9,319 nt of DNA from an uncultured Ideonella sp. (GTDB taxonomy: Bacteria > Pseudomonadota > Gammaproteobacteria > Burkholderiales > Burkholderiaceae): assembly GCA_946479475.1 (NCBI GenBank), contig CAMLGG010000209.1, forward strand, positions 1 through 9,319. The letters are read 5' to 3'. The stretch's first letter is position 1; each line of letters begins with the position of its first letter. Below are positions 1 to 6,514 of this stretch, piece by piece. The notes beneath the pieces are model-generated. The model saw only the letters and a list, made by a program, of their open reading frames with translations. It did not search any database and was not told the origin of the DNA. The position numbers and the translations under genes are program-made.

Positions 1-20
1 CCGTCGACGGGCACGACCAT
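1..20 (-). CDS. Possible 5' end of a further gene downstream of exbD
   Basis: An ATG on the minus strand (complement of 18-20) opens a frame that reads MVVPVD and then runs off the window edge. It lies about 100 bp after the ExbD-like stop codon and is preceded by a purine-rich GTGACGAG that could serve as a weak ribosome binding site. Only six complete codons are visible, so no family can be assigned. It could be a later gene of the Exb-type operon or chance. Confidence is low. Confidence 0.2.
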
Positions 21-120
21 CTCGTCACTCTGGCTGGAGCCGCCCTCTCGGAGGGGGCCGCGGGGAGCCCAACATTCAGCCAGGGGCTGGGAGTCGGAGC
101 GGCGCTGCCGCGCAGACTTC
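21..120. other. Intergenic stretch after exbD with a small hairpin
   Basis: About 100 bp follow the ExbD-like stop with no convincing coding frame. A perfect 5-bp inverted repeat with a 3-base loop (CCCTC tcg GAGGG, 43-55) can form a hairpin. No T-run follows on either strand, so it is not a classical rho-independent terminator. It could be a transcript 3' structure or a fragment of a GC-rich intergenic element. Confidence 0.3.
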
Positions 121-549
121 TCAAGCGCCCTCCCTGGCCCGCATCGAGATGCGGGTCAGCCCCTCGAACTGGCACAGGTCCAGCAGGTGGATCACCTCCT
201 GGTAGGGCACCTGGGTGTCGCCGTCGATGCGAATGGGCTGCTGGGGATTGCGTTGGGCGACGTCGTGCAGACGGCGGCGGAGTTCCACCGCGGTCACGCG
301 CTCGCGGCCCCAGTACACGCCGCCCTTGGCATCGACGCCTATGGCCACGACCTCGGGCGTGGCGGTCGCGCGATCGAGCGAGACGGCCGATTGCGGCAGG
401 GTGATGGGCAGCTCCTTCAGCGGCTTGCCCTCCGACTGGTGCTTGAAGGAGGTCGCCACCATGAAGAACATCAGCAGGAAGAAGATGCAGTCGATGAGCG
501 CGATGAGGCTGATCTCCGGCTCGTCGTCGTGGCCGAGGTCGATGCGCAT
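121..549 (-). CDS. ExbD/TolR-family proton-channel subunit
   Basis: This 142-residue protein has the ExbD/TolR layout. It has a short cytoplasmic N-terminus, one transmembrane helix (about residues 13-36) and a periplasmic domain of about 100 residues ending in LLDLCQFEGLTRISM, which matches the fold closing ExbD and TolR. D20, in the motif ALIDCIFFLLMFF, sits where the essential proton-carrying Asp lies in ExbD, TolR and MotB. In this family the subunit pairs with an ExbB/TolQ pentamer in the inner membrane and turns proton flow into movement. The start is set by TGATG: its ATG overlaps the ExbB-like stop by one base, with GAGG seven bases upstream, so translation is probably coupled. The family is clear; whether it serves iron uptake, envelope integrity or something else cannot be read from it. 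A second partner such as TonB is not in view. Confidence 0.93.
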   Translation of the reverse strand: MRIDLGHDDEPEISLIALIDCIFFLLMFFMVATSFKHQSEGKPLKELPITLPQSAVSLDRATATPEVVAIGVDAKGGVYWGRERVTAVELRRRLHDVAQRNPQQPIRIDGDTQVPYQEVIHLLDLCQFEGLTRISMRAREGA

Positions 550-1163
550 CAGCGGGCCTCGTCCATCACGCGTTCGAGCTGCTCTTCCAGCGCCAGGCCG
601 CTGGTCACCAGCCGGTGGCGGAAGAAGTGGTGCATGGCCAGCGAAGGCAGTGCCACCGCGAGGCCGGCCGCCGTGTTGACCAGGGCCTTGGAGATGCCGC
701 CGGCCAGCAGCGAGGCGTCGCCCACGCCGCCGGTGAAGGCGATGACGTGGAAGGCCTCGATCATGCCGACCACGGTGCCCAGCAGGCCGACGATGGGCGC
801 GACCGTGGCCACCACGGCGAGCGGATAGGCCCGCTGCTGCTGCGCCCGCAGGGCGCGCGAGGCCACTTCGCCGGCACGCTGCGCGAGCACGTCGGCAGGC
901 CAGCGCGCGCGATGCGCCAGCGCGAAGCGCAGCGTGCGCGCGAGCACACTGCGGTCCGCCGAAAGCAAGGCATCCAGCTCGTCGAAGCGGCCTTCGCGCC
1001 ACAGCGGCAGCACCTGCTCCACCAGCCCAGGTGGCACCACCGCCGAAGGCCGGAAGCGGTGCAGGCGCTCCAGCGCCACCGCGACGGCGAGCACCGACAA
1101 GGCGCCGATGACCCAGATGCCGGCGCCGCCGGCGGCCAGTTGCTGCAGGAAGTTGAATTCCAT
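549..1163 (-). CDS. ExbB/TolQ/MotA-family proton-channel subunit
   Basis: This 204-residue inner-membrane protein is somewhat shorter than E. coli ExbB. Helix 1 spans about residues 13-31. A cytoplasmic stretch rich in Arg and Leu (about 40-110) follows. Helix 2 carries the family signature GLLGTVVGMIEAF (126-138), and helix 3 carries KALVNTAAGLAVALP (159-173). T130 and T164 occupy the positions of the conserved polar Thr residues lining the ExbB pore. The family forms a pentamer around ExbD and uses the proton gradient. The start is well supported: GGAGACACC precedes the ATG, 19 bp after the stop of the PA14-like gene. The stop overlaps the exbD-like start by one base. Order and spacing indicate one transcript: PA14-like protein, ExbB-like, ExbD-like. 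Confidence 0.93.
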   Translation of the reverse strand: MEFNFLQQLAAGGAGIWVIGALSVLAVAVALERLHRFRPSAVVPPGLVEQVLPLWREGRFDELDALLSADRSVLARTLRFALAHRARWPADVLAQRAGEVASRALRAQQQRAYPLAVVATVAPIVGLLGTVVGMIEAFHVIAFTGGVGDASLLAGGISKALVNTAAGLAVALPSLAMHHFFRHRLVTSGLALEEQLERVMDEAR

Positions 1164-1182
1164 GGTGTCTCCGGGAGGTTCG

Positions 1183-2640
1183 TCAGGGCGCGGCCACGAC
1201 CGAGAAAAAGGTGCGGTCGCGGTCGTTGTAGAGCTTGAGCAGCAGGCGGTGCACGCCGGCTTCGAGTCGCACCTTGCGCTCGCCCTCGGCCAGCGCGAGG
1301 CTGGCCACCTGCTCGTCGGGCAGGTAGTAGGGTGGGCGGTACCAAGGCTTGTCGCGACGCTCGCTGCGCCACACGAGCCGGCCGTCGAGCCACAGCATCG
1401 AGTCGTCGTCGGCGGCCAGGCTGAGCCACAGGTCACGTCCCTCTTGCAGGCGCAGCTCGGTGTAGGCGTAGTAGACGGCGCGTTCGGCACGGTCGGGCGG
1501 GATGAAGGGATAGAACCCGCGGCTGGCGTAGCGCCAGGTGAGGAGGCGGCCGTCCTCGCCGCGGTAGCTGCCTTCGAGGTCCACGTTCTCCTCGGGTGGA
1601 TACACCGTCTCCAAGGCATCCTCGCCTCGCGCCTCGAAGGGGCCGATCACGTACCAGCTGTCGAGGTAGACGCGGCTGGCGAAGGTGCCGCCGGCGCCGA
1701 TGACCCGGCCCGCGCCGGTACGCACGGCCGCGAGGTCGATCTCGCCGCGATGGACCGCCGCGGCCTCGCCGTTCCCGCCCGCGCCGGTCAGGTCGAGGCT
1801 GCCGCCGGGCACGCGCACGGGGGCGGCCACGCCCATCACGCTGGTGGCGGCACTGCGCTGCTGATCGCCGTCACGCGCATCGCGGCCGCCGGCCACGCCT
1901 TCCACCTTCCACGGGTTGATGGACCGGCCGCCCTCCACGCCCGGCTCGCCCACCTTGCCCTGCGGCGGGCCGTTGCGGAACTCGGCTGCCAGCTGGACGG
2001 CGAGCGAACGCGGGATGCCGTCGGCGGGGCGCTCCTGGCCGGTCGAGACGGGCACGCCTTCGCGCCGGGCCTGCAGCTGTGCGCGCTGGCTTTCCAGCGC
2101 TTCCCTTGCCCGTTGCTCCAGACGCTCGATCGCCTCGGCCGGTGAAGAAGCGGCGGGCTCCGGCGCTTCGGCGACGGCGCGCTCGTCGAGCTCTCGCCGC
2201 GCCTGCTCCAGCGAGATGCCGGCCAGCTGGGCGAGCGCCTGTTCCTGCAGGCGCCGGCGGGCGGCCTCGATGTCGGAGGCCAGCGATCGCGCGCGTGCGG
2301 CGAGCTCGTCCAGGGACGCATTCGCCAGGCCCGGTTCGCCGCGCCCTGGCCGGCCCGCGGCCTCGTCCAGCACGCGGCGGATCTCCGCCATGCGCTCGAC
2401 GCGCGCGCGCAGCAGCCGATCTTCGGTCTGCGCAATACCGGCTTGCTCCAGGCGCGCGGCCACAGCCGCGGCATGCGCCCGTTCGCCCTCCCCCAGTCCC
2501 GGCATGCCGGCCAGCAGCATCGCCAGCAGGCCGTGGAAGGCCAGGGAGCCGGCAAGGTACGGGTGCGCGCTGCACTGGCGCGTGAAGCGGCCGATCAGGC
2601 GTTCGCTGGCGACGAAACTCTCGATGCGGTGGATGGCCGG
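1183..2640 (-). CDS. Membrane-anchored coiled-coil protein with PA14-like periplasmic domain; start unresolved
   Basis: About 485 residues can be supported, counted here from codon 2640-2638. Near the N-terminus is a single hydrophobic segment (about residues 28-46, HPYLAGSLAFHGLLAMLLAG). Then comes a long Ala/Arg/Glu-rich helix-forming region (about 52-195), a Gly/Pro-rich linker, and a C-terminal beta-sandwich (about 323-485). The sandwich has YLDSWYVIGPF and LAADDDSMLWLDGRLVW, the Asp-Asp...Asp-Gly signature of PA14-type modules, which often bind glycans or proteins. The likely topology is inner-membrane anchor, periplasmic stalk and PA14-like head. As first gene of the ExbB/ExbD operon it is a candidate TonB/TolA-like partner; this is inference. 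No ATG, GTG or TTG occurs in frame between about 2640 and the stretch antisense to the effector-like gene. The first in-frame ATG (2520) falls inside the hydrophobic segment. The frame stays open to an ATG at 2967, but that extension is antisense to the effector-like gene. An out-of-frame ATG at 2663 would join if one base were missing here. The true start, or the 5' end itself, may be lost. Confidence 0.75.
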   Translation of the reverse strand, partial: PAIHRIESFVASERLIGRFTRQCSAHPYLAGSLAFHGLLAMLLAGMPGLGEGERAHAAAVAARLEQAGIAQTEDRLLRARVERMAEIRRVLDEAAGRPGRGEPGLANASLDELAARARSLASDIEAARRRLQEQALAQLAGISLEQARRELDERAVAEAPEPAASSPAEAIERLEQRAREALESQRAQLQARREGVPVSTGQERPADGIPRSLAVQLAAEFRNGPPQGKVGEPGVEGGRSINPWKVEGVAGGRDARDGDQQRSAATSVMGVAAPVRVPGGSLDLTGAGGNGEAAAVHRGEIDLAAVRTGAGRVIGAGGTFASRVYLDSWYVIGPFEARGEDALETVYPPEENVDLEGSYRGEDGRLLTWRYASRGFYPFIPPDRAERAVYYAYTELRLQEGRDLWLSLAADDDSMLWLDGRLVWRSERRDKPWYRPPYYLPDEQVASLALAEGERKVRLEAGVHRLLLKLYNDRDRTFFSVVAAP

Positions 2641-2760
2641 CCCCTTGTGCTGCGAGGGAGCATAGCCACCGCGGGCGCGGCCGTCAGCCGGAGTGTCCGG
2701 ATCCGGACGGCATCCGGCCTCGCTTCGCGTTTCCGGCGAGCCTTGCGCGCCCAGGCATCC
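2641..2760. other. Head-to-head junction lacking visible starts or promoters
   Basis: The two divergent genes meet here. By hand count of G/C in blocks of 20 triplets, the minus-strand third-position class is strongly GC up to 2640 (19/20, then 18/20). In 2641-2700 the three classes are nearly equal (15, 14, 16 of 20), as they are in 2701-2760 (13, 15, 15). The clear coding rhythm of the plus-strand gene appears by about 2881. The stretch therefore looks non-coding or degenerate. No sigma-70-like promoter and no PIP box (TTCGB-N15-TTCGB) was found in it. Confidence 0.4.
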
Positions 2761-3641
2761 GCTGATCCCGATGGGCGTCCGGTCGGTGAAGCCGACGTCG
2801 GCCGGCTGCGCCTGGCGGACGAGGCCCTGCGCTGCGCGCGAGACGCCCTGCCCCTGGGCCGGGGCAACGTGGAAGCCGACATCGTCGCGAGCAAGGGTGA
2901 GAGCGAACTGGCCGCCGCCGCCGCGCAGATGCTGCACCAGGAGCTGATGGAAATGGGCTTCCAGCACGGGCCCGACCCGGTCGCGAGCGTCTACATCACG
3001 GCAGCGATGACGGCCAAGGCTTTCGGCGCGGGGGTGTGCGACAACTTCGCGCCCATTGCCGCGCTGTCGTATGGCGACAAGGCGCAGGCCGCGGGCCGGC
3101 GCCGGAGGAGCAAGTCCGATTCCTCTCCCACGAGGCCACCAACCACACCTGGGCGCAAGTGCACGCGCCCGGCGAAGACGCGCCCCCCATCGTGATGGAC
3201 CCCTGGCGGGACGGCCCGGCCGTCCTGGCGCAGGACAGCGCGCTCGTCAACGACGCCGACCAGGTCGTCGTCCGCGCCGCCATGAACCTCGAAGCGGCGG
3301 CCGAGGCCCACGAGTGGGTCGACGAGTTCTCGCGCGGCTTCAAGGCCTCGACCTTCGACCGCCTCGACCGCGCCGAGGACCTGCTGAACGAGATGGGGCC
3401 GAGGTCGCACCCCGTTCCACCGCCCCTGCTCGACGACGCGTTTGCCGGGCGGGTCCGCGAACGCATGGAGGCCGGCGATCCGCGCAAGCCGCTCCTGGCG
3501 GAGCTGCAGGCGGTCGGCCAGGCCATGTCATTCGGGTCGCAAGGGGTACGGAACCTGAGCGCGGACGCGGCCCGGATCCTGGCCGAGGCCCGACGCCTCC
3601 TCGGCCCGCACCCGGCGGTTCAGGAGCCGGGCCGGGGGTAG
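2641..3641 (+). pseudogene. HopX/AvrPphE/XopE-like cysteine-transglutaminase effector, frameshifted
   Basis: Two plus-strand frames together read as one protein. The first (codons in phase with 2641) contains LPLGRGNVEADIVASKGESE and then YITAAMTAKAFGAGVCDNFA, with a candidate catalytic Cys at 3037-3039. The second (in phase with 3036) contains EQVRFLSHEATNHTWAQV, with His at 3144-3146, and PPIVMDPWRDGPAVLAQDSA, with Asp at 3198-3200, then a helical C-terminal region to the stop at 3639-3641. This GVC...NHTW...MDPW order is that of a transglutaminase-like Cys-His-Asp triad. The flanking wording resembles the HopX/AvrPphE (XopE, RipE1) type III effectors of plant pathogens; that match is from memory. 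The frame changes in GC-rich sequence at about 3085-3108, equivalent to one missing base. If real, it separates Cys from His/Asp and inactivates the enzyme. No start with a ribosome binding site is evident. Relatives carry about 170-180 residues before the Cys, which would run into sequence coding on the other strand, so the N-terminus may be missing. Alternatives are a sequencing indel in an intact gene, or another transglutaminase-like family. Confidence 0.62.
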
Positions 3642-4183
3642 CTGACCTCCAGCACCTCCAGGGTCTCCACCCCGCCCGGCGTCATCAGCAAGACCTCGTC
3701 GCCCTCGCGCGCCTTGAGCAACGCACGGGCGATGGGCGAGACCCAGCTCACCTCGCCATGCAGGTGGTCGGCCTCGTCTATGCCCTTGATGGTGATGGTC
3801 CGCTCCTCGCCCTTCGCGTTGGCGTAGGTGACGGTGGCGCCGAAGAAGATCTGGTCGCTGCCGTGGTGCAGCGAAGGGTCGGCCACCTCGGCGATGTCCA
3901 GGCGCTTGGTGAGGAAGCGGATGCGGCGGTCGATCTCGCGCAGCCGCTTCTTGCCGTAGAGGTAGTCGCCGTTCTCGGAGCGGTCGCCGTTGGACGCGGC
4001 CCAGTGAACCACCTCGACGACCTTGGGCCGCTCGACGTCGATCAGGCCCAGCAGCTCGGCGCGCAGGCGGGCATAGCCGGCCGGGGTGATGTAGTTCTTC
4101 GCGCCGGCGGGCAGCGGCGGCAGGCTGGGGCCGTCGTCGTCCTCGTCGGCGGCGTCGGATTCCTTGGTGAAGGCCTTGTTCAT
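3620..4183 (-). CDS. greB: Transcript cleavage and elongation factor GreB
   Basis: This 187-residue protein is a Gre factor. The family enters the secondary channel of RNA polymerase and helps the active site cut back the 3' end of backtracked RNA, rescuing stalled complexes. The N-terminal coiled-coil hairpin (about residues 32-100) carries NGDRSENGDYLYGKK (65-79), the wording typical of GreB rather than GreA, with acidic tip residues D67, E70 and D73. The C-terminal FKBP-like domain (about 108-182) includes VSWVSPIARALLKAREGDEV and TLEVLEVSY. An acidic N-terminal tail (about 8-20) precedes the coiled coil. The start at MNKAFTKES fits the family better than an in-frame ATG 12 codons upstream; no strong ribosome binding site is seen at either. 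It follows marR after 55 bp and may be co-transcribed or have its own promoter there. Its last 22 bp overlap the convergent effector-like gene. Confidence 0.95.
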   Translation of the reverse strand: MNKAFTKESDAADEDDDGPSLPPLPAGAKNYITPAGYARLRAELLGLIDVERPKVVEVVHWAASNGDRSENGDYLYGKKRLREIDRRIRFLTKRLDIAEVADPSLHHGSDQIFFGATVTYANAKGEERTITIKGIDEADHLHGEVSWVSPIARALLKAREGDEVLLMTPGGVETLEVLEVSYPRPGS

Positions 4184-4238
4184 GCGAGCAGGATTGTCGC
4201 GCGGGGTCCCGCCCGACACGCCAGCGAAGGCTTCGGCC

Positions 4239-4733
4239 TCAGCGGCTGCGCCTCTGGGCCACGCGTTGCAGCAGCTCGATCAACAGCGCCTGCTCGGCCG
4301 GCGAGAGCACCTTCAGGGCCTCCTGCTCCATCGTCTGGCCGATCTTGCGGGCGCGGGTGACCAGCGCCTTGCCGGCCGGCGTGAGGCGAACCAGCTGCGC
4401 GCGGCGGTCCCTTTCGCTTCGTTCGCGGCGCACCCAGCCCCGCTCGACCATCCTGTCCAGCGTCACCGCGAGGTTGGGCGCGGAGACGTCGAGCGCCAGC
4501 CCGAGCTGCTTCTGGTTGACCTCGGGGTTGGTGTCGACCAGCACCAGGATGGAGAACTCGACCGCCTTGAGCTTCATCGGCCCGAGGTGGCGATGGAAGC
4601 TCTTCTTCAGCTCGACCGAGGCGCGCGTGGCCGCGTAGCCGACAAGATGCGCAAGAGCGCCCTGGTCCAGCGCGCCGTCGTGCGCGGCGCCGCTTGACGC
4701 CGGCGATTCGCCAGCCGCGCGCTCCGTCGCCAT
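4239..4733 (-). CDS. MarR-family transcriptional regulator
   Basis: This protein of about 164 residues has a winged helix-turn-helix of MarR type. AVEFSILVLVDTNPEVNQKQ opens the DNA-binding domain, LGLALDVSAPNLAVTLDRMV forms the recognition region, and RRERSERDRRAQLVRLTPAG is the wing with the DxRR pattern usual in MarR proteins. Helices at both ends would form the dimer. MarR proteins commonly repress catabolic or efflux genes and release DNA on binding small phenolic or CoA-type ligands. The gene sits directly after the acyl-CoA dehydrogenase. An ATG at 4757 overlaps the dehydrogenase stop as ATGA but lacks a ribosome binding site. The ATG at 4733 is preceded by GGGGAGGGAAG about 11 bp upstream and is preferred. 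As last gene of the liv/dehydrogenase cluster it probably regulates that cluster; its operator is not in view. Confidence 0.92.
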   Translation of the reverse strand: MATERAAGESPASSGAAHDGALDQGALAHLVGYAATRASVELKKSFHRHLGPMKLKAVEFSILVLVDTNPEVNQKQLGLALDVSAPNLAVTLDRMVERGWVRRERSERDRRAQLVRLTPAGKALVTRARKIGQTMEQEALKVLSPAEQALLIELLQRVAQRRSR

Positions 4734-4753
4734 CGGCTTGTCTTCCCTCCCCG

Positions 4754-6508
4754 TCATGGCATGGGCAGGAAGGGCAGCTCCGCACGCGAGCGCTCGACGG
4801 CCGACAGCCGGCGCGGCAGCTCGCCGCCCAGGTAATCGGCCTGGAATCGCACGCGCTGCAGCTTGGCCTCGTAGAACGAGGTGTCGGGCGCACCGGCGGA
4901 CAGTGCGTTCCTCGCCGCCACTTCGCTGCGAGCCCAGGCGCAGGCCAGCAGCGCCTCGCCCAGCGCGTGCAGGAAATCGTCGGCCGCGCGGTAGGGCCAC
5001 TCCGGATCGGCCTTCATCCCCGCGAGCAGCGCGCCGACGCACTCCCGCAGGGCCTGCAGGCCTTGGCGCAGCCGCTGGGCGTTGGACGCGCCCTCGGCCT
5101 GGGCGCCGGCCCAGTCGAGCAGCCGGCCCAGCTTGACGCCGCCGTCGGGCAGCACCTTGCGCAGCAGCAGGTCGATCGCCTGGATCTCGTTGCTGCCCTC
5201 GTAGATCATCGCCACCCGGCTGTCGCGCACGACCTGCTCTATGCCGGTCTCGTGGATGTAGCCGTGGCCGCCCCAGATGCCGAGCGCCTGGTCCGCCCCT
5301 TCGTGGCCGAGCTCGGTGACCAGGGCCTTGACCACCGGCGTCAGCAGCGCCGCGCGGTCGTTGGCTTCGCGCCGCAGCTCTTCATCCGGATGCGCGGCCG
5401 CTTCGTCCAGCGCCTGCGCCGCCCAGTAGGCGAGCACGCGGGCGCCCTCGGTACGGGCCTGCAGCGTCCACAGCGTTCGGCGAACGGCCGGGTGCAGGAC
5501 GATGGGGTCGGCCTCGGCAGCCGGGGCTCCCTCGGGCCGGCGCGGCGCGCGGGACTGGGCCCGCTCGGCTGCATAGCGAAGGGCGTTCTGGCTGGAGACC
5601 TCCAGGTGCCCAAGGCCCTGCAGGCCGACGTGCAGCCGCGCCGCGTTCATCATCAGGAACATCGCGGCCAGGCCGCGGTTCGGCTCGCCGACGAGCCAGC
5701 CGGTGGCGGCCTCGAAGCGCATGGCGCAGGTGGCGCTGCCCTTGATGCCCATCTTCTTCTCGACGGCGTCGCAGTGGACCGTGTTGCGCGCGCCATCGGG
5801 CAGCAGCTTCGGCACCAGCAGCAGCGACAGGCCCTTGGTACCCGGTGGCGCGCCCGCGATGCGGGCCAGCACGAGGTGAACGATGTTGCCGGTCAGGTCG
5901 TGCTCGCCGCCGGAGATGAAGATCTTGCTGCCCGTGACGGCGTAGGAGCCGTCCTCTCGCGGCTCCGCCTTCGTGCGCAGCAGCCCCAGGTCGCTGCCGG
6001 CATGAGCCTCGGTGAGGCACATGGTCGACAGCCACTCGCCGCTCGTCACCTTGGCGAGGTAGCGCTCGCGCAGCTCGGGCGATGCGTGGGCGTGCAGGCA
6101 CTCGTAGGCGCCGTGCAGCAGGCCGGGGTACATCGTCCAGCCGTGGTTGGCGGCGGCGAGCATCTCGTAGAGCGCGGCATTGAGCAGCTGGGGCAGGCCC
6201 TGGCCTCCGCAATCAGGATCGCAGGCCAGCGCCGGCCAGCCGCCTTCGACGAAGGCCCGGTAGGCCTCGCGGTAGCCCGGCGGCGTGGTGACCTCGCCCT
6301 CGCGCCATTGGCAGCCGGCCAGGTCACCCGGGCCGTTCAGCGGCGCCAGCACCTCGGCGGCGAAGCGGCCGGCCTGGTTGAGCACCTCGGCGGCCGTGTC
6401 TGCATCCAGCGCGTCGAAGGCCGGCATGCCAGCCCACGCCGAGGGCGCCTGCAGCACCTCGTCGATCACGAAGCGCATGTCGCGCAGGGGAGGCTCGTAG
6501 TGCCACAT
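4754..6508 (-). CDS. Acyl-CoA dehydrogenase, ~600-residue class
   Basis: This 584-residue flavoenzyme oxidises an acyl-CoA to the 2,3-enoyl-CoA, with FAD as cofactor and electrons passed to ETF. The N-terminal extension (MWHYEPPLRDMRFVIDEVL) marks the large class with an AcylCoA_DH_N region and an extra C-terminal domain, which includes DmdC and the FadE5-like enzymes. The middle domain has MCLTEAHAGSDLG (163-175) and GSKIFISGGEHDL (193-205). The C-terminal helical domain has IWGGHGYIHETG (411-422) followed by MIYEGSNEIQAIDLL (434-448), where E437 is the probable catalytic base. Length is close to the family norm of about 600. It begins 6 bp after the livF stop and its stop touches the marR start region, so all three are likely co-transcribed. 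The chain length or structure of its substrate cannot be told from sequence. With a HAAT transporter beside it, it may act on the CoA thioester of the imported compound; that is inference. Confidence 0.95.
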   Translation of the reverse strand: MWHYEPPLRDMRFVIDEVLQAPSAWAGMPAFDALDADTAAEVLNQAGRFAAEVLAPLNGPGDLAGCQWREGEVTTPPGYREAYRAFVEGGWPALACDPDCGGQGLPQLLNAALYEMLAAANHGWTMYPGLLHGAYECLHAHASPELRERYLAKVTSGEWLSTMCLTEAHAGSDLGLLRTKAEPREDGSYAVTGSKIFISGGEHDLTGNIVHLVLARIAGAPPGTKGLSLLLVPKLLPDGARNTVHCDAVEKKMGIKGSATCAMRFEAATGWLVGEPNRGLAAMFLMMNAARLHVGLQGLGHLEVSSQNALRYAAERAQSRAPRRPEGAPAAEADPIVLHPAVRRTLWTLQARTEGARVLAYWAAQALDEAAAHPDEELRREANDRAALLTPVVKALVTELGHEGADQALGIWGGHGYIHETGIEQVVRDSRVAMIYEGSNEIQAIDLLLRKVLPDGGVKLGRLLDWAGAQAEGASNAQRLRQGLQALRECVGALLAGMKADPEWPYRAADDFLHALGEALLACAWARSEVAARNALSAGAPDTSFYEAKLQRVRFQADYLGGELPRRLSAVERSRAELPFLPMP

Positions 6509-6514
6509 CGGTCG

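Noticed and set aside
2443..2640. Start of the effector-like gene at the plus-strand ATG at 2443 or 2473
   Set aside because: This would place the Cys at about residue 199 or 189, near the spacing of relatives. But G/C bias by codon position in 2521-2640 fits the minus-strand gene (37 of 40) and not this frame (27 of 40). Not fully excluded.
2470..2760. PIP box or other type III regulon promoter upstream of the effector-like gene
   Set aside because: TTCGC occurs at 2482, 2602 and 2724, but none has a second TTCG-type half after 15 bases, and no -10 element follows.
2641..2967. N-terminal extension of the PA14-like protein back to the in-frame ATG at 2967
   Set aside because: The extra 109 residues lie antisense to the effector-like gene, show no homology I recognise, and leave the minus-strand codon rhythm seen below 2640. 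The conserved hydrophobic anchor would be far from the N-terminus.
3611..3631. Hairpin CCCGGC-N9-GCCGGG between the convergent greB and effector-like stops
   Set aside because: The stem is only 6 bp with a 9-base loop and no T-run follows on either strand. In such GC-rich DNA this arises often, so I do not call it a terminator.
4228..4239. AGGC-TTCG-GCCT mini-hairpin at the marR stop
   Set aside because: The stem is 4 bp with no T-run on the minus strand downstream, which is insufficient for a terminator call.
3056..4360. Plus-strand open frame of about 430 codons spanning the effector-like gene and greB
   Set aside because: It is not in either frame that carries the effector-like motifs, and its second half is antisense to greB. 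The translation is Arg/Gly/Pro-rich without a domain.
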